From assembly GCA_017626655.1 (NCBI GenBank), contig JAGAIH010000449.1, forward strand, positions 1-9,797: 9,797 nt of DNA, written 5' to 3'. A program made the position numbers and the translations under genes. Positions 5,828-9,797 of the stretch are shown piece after piece. Within the stretch, counting starts at the first letter, position 1; each line of letters starts with the position of its first letter. The notes beneath the pieces are model-generated. The model saw nothing but the letters and a program-made list of their open reading frames with translations. It was not told where the DNA came from and ran no database searches. The DNA is from Clostridia bacterium. Lineage in GTDB: Bacteria; Bacillota_A; Clostridia; Oscillospirales; CAG-272.

Positions 5828-6193
5828 GTGTCCATTACAGCAGACCTGATACGGGGTCATACCGATGCCATCATCCTGGCGGCTCTTTTGCAAGGGGACA
5901 GCTATGGATACCGCATCAACCGTTCCATGTTCGATATGACCGACGGACGGTATGAGCTGAAGGAAGCGACCCTGTATACCGCCTTCCGCCGCCTGGAGGA
6001 GGCGGGCTACATCCGCTCCTACTGGGGAGACGAGGCCACAGGCGCCCGCCGCCGCTACTATGCCATAACCCCCGACGGACGCGCCGCGTACCGTAACATG
6101 ATGCGGGAATGGCAGGAGGCCAGCGACCTTCTGGAAAAGCTTATGCGGTTCGGCTGCGCCGAAGATAACGGCGACGGTGCCGAGCAAATTTAA
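5828..6193 (+). CDS. PadR-family transcriptional regulator
   Basis: This 121-residue protein is a typical size for the short PadR class. It is a winged helix-turn-helix: helix 1 around L-I-R-G-H-T-D-A-I-I-L-A-A-L-L, then G-D-S-Y-G-Y-R-I, the recognition helix around K-E-A-T-L-Y-T-A-F-R-R-L-E-E-A-G-Y-I (45-62), and a wing R-R-R-Y-Y-A-I-T (74-81). A C-terminal dimerisation helix with W-Q-E-A-S-D-L-L-E-K-L follows. PadR proteins bind DNA as dimers and usually repress adjacent membrane-stress or transport genes. Here it heads an operon with a HAAS/DUF1700-like membrane protein and a DUF4097 protein, a very common arrangement in Firmicutes. Autorepression at the direct repeat over its promoter is likely but inferred. 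The GTG start is set by AGGAGGT 6 bases upstream. Confidence 0.93.
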   Translation: MSITADLIRGHTDAIILAALLQGDSYGYRINRSMFDMTDGRYELKEATLYTAFRRLEEAGYIRSYWGDEATGARRRYYAITPDGRAAYRNMMREWQEASDLLEKLMRFGCAEDNGDGAEQI

Positions 6194-6212
6194 ATGGGAA
6201 AGGACAAGCCCT

Positions 6213-7025
6213 ATGAAGAACCAACTGAAGGAATACATTGATCTGATATTCACGGATGCCGAGCGGCGGTCGCCGGGTAACCTCCGTGTAGCCGAGTTGA
6301 AGGAGGAGCTCCTCCAGAATCTCTATGAAAAATACGATGACCTCATTGCCAAGGGCAAGACTCCGGCTGCCGCCTACAACATCGCTGTGGCGGGGGTGGG
6401 AGACATCAGCGGGCTTTTGGATTCGGTCAGCGGAGAGGATGACCATACCGAGTCTGCGGGCGGAGTCGATTCCGAGAAAAAGGAATCCGCCAAGACTGCC
6501 AAGAAGGAACGCCGTCCTCTGACCCCTGAGGAGCGGGAGCAGGTAGCACGATATCAGAAACGCTCGGCGGTGCTGTCCGCGATCTCAACAGCCCTGTACA
6601 TCCTGTGCTGGGTGCCGTTGGTTGTGTTGGGCGCGCTGCTGGATGACGTAGGAGGCTCTGTGGGGCTGGGTATCATGTTCCTGATGATCGCTCTGGCCAC
6701 CTCCCTGAACGTGTATAACCGCAAGTCCAAGCCCACCTTTGATGGAGATGCCGATTGGGAAGAGGACGATGAGGGTGACGGTGATGATGACGACGATGAC
6801 GACGGTGATGATGATGACAACGGTGAAAAGCAGACCCGCAAGGAGGGCCGTCCCCGCCGTTCTCCTGTTTACGGTGCCATCAGCGGAGTTTTGTGGGCGC
6901 TGACGTTCTGCGTGTATTTGATGGTCAGCTTTTACACCGGCGCCTGGTACGCGACCTGGCTGATCTTTTTGATCGCGACGGCCCTCGACAACGTTATAAA
7001 AGCCATTTTCGACTTGAGGAGGTAA
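6213..7025 (+). CDS. HAAS/DUF1700-like multi-pass membrane protein with Asp-rich loop
   Basis: This 270-residue protein has an N-terminal cytoplasmic helical domain (about 1-72) with Y-I-D-L-I-F, V-A-E-L-K-E-E-L-L-Q-N-L-Y-E-K-Y-D-D-L and A-A-A-Y-N-I-A-V-A-G-V-G-D-I-S-x-L-L-D. That is the typical HAAS/DUF1700 signature, which pairs with PadR regulators. A charged linker (75-115) follows, then two membrane helices (about 118-142 and 149-167). An extremely acidic loop (about 178-206), mostly Asp, lies between these and two more helices (about 219-241 and 244-263). The family is thought to sense or transmit envelope state; its molecular activity is not established. The start at 6213 is preferred over GTG 6177 because GGGAAAGGA (6195-6203) precedes it and it begins at the domain. 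It lies 19 bases after padR and its end overlaps the next ribosome binding site. Confidence 0.88.
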   Translation: MKNQLKEYIDLIFTDAERRSPGNLRVAELKEELLQNLYEKYDDLIAKGKTPAAAYNIAVAGVGDISGLLDSVSGEDDHTESAGGVDSEKKESAKTAKKERRPLTPEEREQVARYQKRSAVLSAISTALYILCWVPLVVLGALLDDVGGSVGLGIMFLMIALATSLNVYNRKSKPTFDGDADWEEDDEGDGDDDDDDDGDDDDNGEKQTRKEGRPRRSPVYGAISGVLWALTFCVYLMVSFYTGAWYATWLIFLIATALDNVIKAIFDLRR

Positions 7026-7031
7026 TCTGCC

Positions 7032-7928
7032 ATGGTATATCGTGAAGAGAAAAAAAGATCTGTTTCTGCCTCTGCCGTGGCGCGGTTGGTGGCATGGTCG
7101 ATTGCGCTGTGCATCTTTTCCGCCCTGTTTGCCATCAGCATGATGCCGGGGTCTGAAGGCTTGTTTGCCGGAACCAGCATAGGTGGCTTCCGCTACGATG
7201 ACAGCGGTTACAATGTGGGAAACGCCTCGGTCAAGGGCCCCGTCACGGATCTGGAAATCGTTTGGCTGGCGGGAGACATCACCGTTATCCCTTCGGATAC
7301 CGAGGAGATCCGGATTACCGAGGACTATAGCGGTGACGATGATGATCTCCGCCTGCGCTGGCTTTTGAACGACGGTAAGTTGACGGTTCAGTTCCGCAAG
7401 CCCGTTATCTTCGGTACCGCCCGCGCTGTCAGCAAGAATCTCACCGTGGCCATTCCCGCCGCCTTGCTGGAGGCTATGGGGGAGGTGGAGATCACCACCG
7501 TGTCGGGGGATGTGACCTTCACGGGCAACGCCGACGAGCTGACCCTGGACACTGTGGAGGGCGATCTCACCATCAAGGGAGATATCGGAGAGCTGGAGGT
7601 CAACGCCGTACAGGGGAAGCTGACCTTTACGGGCGGTGTCCGTTCCGCTGAAATGAGCTGCGTGGATACCACCGTCATCATGCACCTGGATATGGCCACC
7701 GAGCTGTCCTTCGATCAGGTGAACGGCGACGTGGCGCTGTATCTTTCGGAGGAGATCGCGGGCTTTACCGCCGAGGTGGAGTCCTTGGGCGGCGGTATCC
7801 GTGTCGAGGACTTTACCGATCTGACGGCCACGGGGGATCACTTTACCCGTTGGGGTGATGGAAGCCTCCGCATTCGTGTCGAGGGTGTCAAAACGAAACT
7901 AACGGTTAAAAAAGCAACGGATAATTAA
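7032..7928 (+). CDS. DUF4097-family membrane-anchored beta-helix protein
   Basis: This 298-residue protein has a short basic N-terminus, one membrane helix (about 18-38), then a Gly/Asp-rich exported part. Residues 74-295 show short repeating beta strands of the form V-x-G-D-V-T-F-T-G, V-E-G-D-L-T-I-K-G, V-N-G-D-V-A-L-Y, each about 20 residues apart, typical of DUF4097 right-handed beta-helix or adhesin-like proteins. Family members with this neighbourhood include LiaX-type and other envelope-stress proteins of Firmicutes. Their exact role varies. AGGAGG (7017-7022) overlaps the end of the membrane protein gene, so the two are translationally linked and probably work together. The start ATG 7032 is 9 bases after it. 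Confidence 0.88.
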   Translation: MVYREEKKRSVSASAVARLVAWSIALCIFSALFAISMMPGSEGLFAGTSIGGFRYDDSGYNVGNASVKGPVTDLEIVWLAGDITVIPSDTEEIRITEDYSGDDDDLRLRWLLNDGKLTVQFRKPVIFGTARAVSKNLTVAIPAALLEAMGEVEITTVSGDVTFTGNADELTLDTVEGDLTIKGDIGELEVNAVQGKLTFTGGVRSAEMSCVDTTVIMHLDMATELSFDQVNGDVALYLSEEIAGFTAEVESLGGGIRVEDFTDLTATGDHFTRWGDGSLRIRVEGVKTKLTVKKATDN

Positions 7929-7932
7929 AATT

Positions 7933-8436
7933 ATGATGGAAAACAATCAAAACGGCAGGGAACGGGGCTTGACCGTATGCTTTACGGGCCATCGCAGTAT
8001 CGCCTATGAGGATGCCCTTCGCTTGCCTGCTCTGCTGGACAGGGTGCTGACCGATCTGATCGGTCGGGGCGTGACCACCTTCCGCGCGGGCGGTGCCATC
8101 GGCTTTGATACGGTGGCGGCCCTCAAGGTGTTGGAGATGAAGGAACGGTATCCCCATATCCAACTGGAGCTGATCCTCCCCTGCCGCAACCAGACCGAAT
8201 ACTGGGGGGAGACGGCGGTGCGTACCTACCAATATATATTGAACCGCGCCGACAGCCACCGCTTCCTGTTCGACACCTACTTCGACGGCTGTATGCTGGA
8301 GCGGGACCGCAAGCTGGTGGAGGGATCCGACGTCTGCGTCGCCTTCTGCAAGCGGAACCGCGGCGGTACTGCCTATACCTTCACCCATGCTGTGCGGGCG
8401 GGGCTGGAGGTCATCAACCTGCACGAGCTTATGTGA
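7933..8436 (+). CDS. SLOG-family (YpsA/DUF1273-like) nucleotide-binding protein
   Basis: This 167-residue protein has V-C-F-T-G-H-R (15-21) and R-A-G-G-A-I-G-F-D-T-V-A-A (51-63), the two hallmark motifs of the SLOG Rossmann-like superfamily near YpsA and DprA. L-I-L-P-C-R-N-Q-T (80-88) and R-G-G-T-A-Y-T (143-149) fit the later ligand-binding loops. SLOG proteins bind nucleotide-derived ligands. YpsA is linked to cell division and stress in Firmicutes, but the precise ligand is unknown. There is no clear Shine-Dalgarno before ATG 7933/7936. It begins 4 bases after the previous stop, so translational coupling is probable. A TTG at 7969, just before the first motif, is a less likely alternative start. 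Its place in a PadR/DUF4097 operon is uncommon as far as I know. Confidence 0.87.
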   Translation: MMENNQNGRERGLTVCFTGHRSIAYEDALRLPALLDRVLTDLIGRGVTTFRAGGAIGFDTVAALKVLEMKERYPHIQLELILPCRNQTEYWGETAVRTYQYILNRADSHRFLFDTYFDGCMLERDRKLVEGSDVCVAFCKRNRGGTAYTFTHAVRAGLEVINLHELM

Positions 8437-8459
8437 TTATACAATAGGAGGAAACTACC

Positions 8460-9374
8460 GTGAACCATTCTAAGTTTATGACCGCCATGTGCGACGAGGT
8501 GCACCGCCAGGGCGGTGAGCATATCTACTATTCCGTGGTGACTCTGGAGCAGCCCGGAGAGGGCGAGGGGCTTTACCACATGGAAAAGGTGGATTTTCAG
8601 CCCGGAAATCCCGGCCACGACTGCTATTCTACCGCCAAGGCCATCACCTCCATCGCCGTGGGTATCCTTTACGACCGCGGTCTTCTGAAACCTTCCGACA
8701 AACTCGGCAAGTTCCTTTCTTCCTATATGGTAGAAGGAACCGATCCCAAGTGGGGGGATCTGACCCTCCATCAGCTCATGCGCCACCGCACAGGCGCGAG
8801 GGGAGGCGTGGATTTCGACTGCACCAACGCCCACCTGTGGAAGGATCCCGAATGGCTGCACACCCTTTTTGCCGAGCCCATCGTGGGGGATCCCGAGGAG
8901 CGCTTCGTCTATTCCGACGGCAACTATTATATTGTAGGCCGTATCGTGGAGGAGATCGTGGGCATGGATCTGGAGTTGTTCATGCAGAAGGAGGTCTTCG
9001 TGCCTCTGGGCTGCCACGTCAACGCCTGGAGCCGCGACGTGAACGGCCACACCGTGGGCGGGACGGGTCTGTACTTCCGCACCGAGGATCTGGCCAAGAT
9101 CGGCTGGCTCTGGGCCAACGAGGGTATGTGGGGCGACTGCCGCATCTACTCCAAGGAGTGGTCGGACCTTTTCGTGAACTACCAAAAGGATCAAGTGGCC
9201 GACTACGGCTACGGTATTTGCCGCATCGCCGACGGCGTCATTGCGGGTGGCGGTATGTACGGACAGGGCGTTTGCGCCGATCTGAACCGCAGGCGGGTCG
9301 TGGCCTTCCATTGCTTCGATCCTCACGGGAAAACCTCCGGTCTGAACGGCTTCTGCGCCGGTTTGCAGGACTGA
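8460..9374 (+). CDS. Beta-lactamase-fold serine hydrolase (class C-like/esterase family), cytoplasmic
   Basis: This 304-residue protein has the S-x-x-K motif S-T-A-K at 57-60 followed by A-I-T-S-I-A-V-G, giving nucleophile Ser57 and Lys60. The second motif is Y-S-D at 151-153 within F-V-Y-S-D-G-N-Y-Y-I-V-G, where class C enzymes have Y-x-N. The third motif is not K-T-G. The equivalent region is G-G-G-M-Y-G-Q (263-269), as in many esterase or amide hydrolase relatives such as NylB/EstB types. H-Q-L-M-R-H-R-T-G (104-112) is the usual family loop. No signal peptide or membrane helix is seen, so it acts inside the cell, unlike true beta-lactamases or penicillin-binding proteins. The likely activity is hydrolysis of a small ester or amide; the substrate is unknown. 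GTG 8460 has TAGGAGGAA (8445-8453) 6 bases ahead. It is the last gene of the operon. Confidence 0.9.
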   Translation: MNHSKFMTAMCDEVHRQGGEHIYYSVVTLEQPGEGEGLYHMEKVDFQPGNPGHDCYSTAKAITSIAVGILYDRGLLKPSDKLGKFLSSYMVEGTDPKWGDLTLHQLMRHRTGARGGVDFDCTNAHLWKDPEWLHTLFAEPIVGDPEERFVYSDGNYYIVGRIVEEIVGMDLELFMQKEVFVPLGCHVNAWSRDVNGHTVGGTGLYFRTEDLAKIGWLWANEGMWGDCRIYSKEWSDLFVNYQKDQVADYGYGICRIADGVIAGGGMYGQGVCADLNRRRVVAFHCFDPHGKTSGLNGFCAGLQD

Positions 9375-9387
9375 ATCACCAATATTT

Positions 9388-9420
9388 GGGCATGGTGTAC
9401 AATAACCATGCCCTACTTTT
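9388..9420 (+). terminator. Rho-independent terminator of the five-gene operon
   Basis: GGGCATGGT (9388-9396) pairs perfectly with ACCATGCCC (9405-9413), with an 8-base loop. TAC and T4 follow. The T-tract is short and broken, so termination may be incomplete. It lies 13 bases after the hydrolase stop codon. Confidence 0.8.
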
Positions 9421-9450
9421 GTACAATCCTGCCACCTCCGCCAAACCGGA

Positions 9451-9498
9451 AAAACTTTCAAAAAAGCTATTGACAAAAGGGAATCGAAGTGCTATAAT
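9451..9498 (+). promoter_or_regulatory. Tandem promoter P1 (rRNA-type)
   Basis: A-rich tract (9449-9466), TTGACA (9470-9475), 17-bp spacer, TATAAT (9493-9498) with TG-C just before. It is the first of three matching promoters. Confidence 0.88.
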
Positions 9499-9551
9499 AT
9501 GCAAGCTGTCACGGAGCGGGCGACCGCGAAAGAGACGGCGCACAGAAAATC

Positions 9552-9614
9552 ACGAAAAAAGTTGAAAAAACTTTTGAATAGGTACTTGACAAAGTGAACC
9601 GAATGTGATATAAT
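9552..9614 (+). promoter_or_regulatory. Tandem promoter P2 (rRNA-type)
   Basis: Phased A-tracts (9554-9577) resemble an UP element. TTGACA (9586-9591), 17-bp spacer, TATAAT (9609-9614) with TG-A before it. Its -35 is 116 bp after that of P1. Confidence 0.9.
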
Positions 9615-9655
9615 GTGCTTCACATCCGCTCTGCAAGGAGTCAAGGAGAACGGCT

Positions 9656-9728
9656 TAAAAAAAGTCGAAAAAAACTTAAAAAAAGTTTTGAAAAACCCCT
9701 TGACAAACGCGAACGGTTGTGATATAAT
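9656..9728 (+). promoter_or_regulatory. Tandem promoter P3 (rRNA-type)
   Basis: A long A-rich stretch (9656-9695) is homologous to that before P2 but has extra A-tracts. TTGACA (9700-9705), 17-bp spacer, TATAAT (9723-9728) with TG-A before it. Its -35 is 114 bp after that of P2. Confidence 0.9.
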
Positions 9729-9760
9729 AGTCGGGCTGTGCAAAACACGGCACTGAAATA

Positions 9761-9774
9761 GCGGTGAGAACCGC
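9761..9774 (+). promoter_or_regulatory. GNRA-tetraloop hairpin in the presumed rRNA leader
   Basis: GCGGT and ACCGC form a 5-bp stem around GAGA, a GNRA loop. It lies about 25 bases after the expected start from P3. A boxB-like or processing role is possible but inferred from position only. Confidence 0.45.
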
Positions 9775-9797
9775 GCGGATCATTGACAATTGAACAA

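Larger units (their letters stand above)
9375..9797 (+). other. Gene-free region: operon terminator, triple promoter and probable rRNA operon leader
   Basis: These 423 bases hold no convincing gene. After the terminator come three near-identical consensus promoters, A-tract upstream elements, a small hairpin with a GAGA tetraloop (GCGGT 9761-9765, ACCGC 9770-9774), and ATTGACAATTGAACAA at the very end. That last sequence resembles the TTGAAAANTGAAC-type sequence often found in rRNA leaders of Firmicutes. Stacked promoters with A-tracts and no start codon are typical of rRNA operons. A 16S rRNA gene just past the window is the best explanation. A tRNA cluster is the alternative. Confidence 0.6.

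Noticed and set aside
6585..7841. Minus-strand open frame across the membrane and DUF4097 genes
   Set aside because: It spans two well-supported + strand genes and their junction and has no start signals.
8750..9565. Second + strand open frame overlapping the serine hydrolase
   Set aside because: It is Arg-rich and out of frame with a clear enzyme, and it crosses the operon terminator and promoter P1.
9783..9788. Fourth tandem promoter -35 (TTGACA)
   Set aside because: It breaks the 115-bp period, and its -10 would lie outside the window, so it cannot be supported. The leader-sequence reading fits better.

Overview
The window looks like part of a chromosome from a moderately GC-rich, Gram-positive anaerobe of the class Clostridia, probably a gut Oscillospiraceae/Ruminococcaceae-type bacterium. 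This rests on strong AGGAGG-type ribosome binding sites, consensus sigma-A promoters (TTGACA, 17 bp, TGnTATAAT), GC-rich hairpins with T-tracts, and Thr/Pro/Glu-rich linkers before a C-terminal hydrophobic segment. No tRNA, CRISPR array, phage or transposon gene was seen. All genes are on the + strand.

Region 1 (1-5740) is a tandem array of four paralogous secreted or surface proteins. The first is cut by the window start. The three complete members each have their own promoter, and all four end at their own terminator. The plan is a Sec signal peptide, a beta-rich domain A of about 230 residues, a beta-rich domain B of about 150 residues with a conserved YGEDEEYV patch, an acidic Pro/Thr linker, and a C-terminal tail of Gly-Cys, hydrophobic helix and Lys/Arg. 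The fourth member lacks domain B. I cannot assign a named function. The invariant Gly-Cys 23-26 residues from the C-terminus, without a sortase LPxTG in the right place, is the most interesting signal here and may be a non-canonical surface-anchoring signal. Members 1 and 3 have strongly biased codon use of the kind seen in very highly expressed genes. Members 2 and 4 do not.

Region 2 (5759-9420) is a compact five-gene operon behind a perfect consensus promoter: a PadR-family repressor, a HAAS/DUF1700-like multi-pass membrane protein, a membrane-anchored DUF4097 beta-helix protein, a YpsA-like SLOG protein, and a cytoplasmic beta-lactamase-fold serine hydrolase. The first three form a known Firmicutes envelope-stress-type module. 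The last two are less expected passengers. A 13-bp direct repeat that brackets the -35 box is a candidate operator for the PadR protein.

Region 3 (9375-9797) has no gene. After the operon terminator come three nearly identical promoters spaced 116 and 114 bp apart, each with A-tracts upstream. A small GAGA-tetraloop hairpin and a leader-like sequence follow at the window edge. This is the typical look of an rRNA operon control region, so a 16S rRNA gene probably starts just beyond the window.
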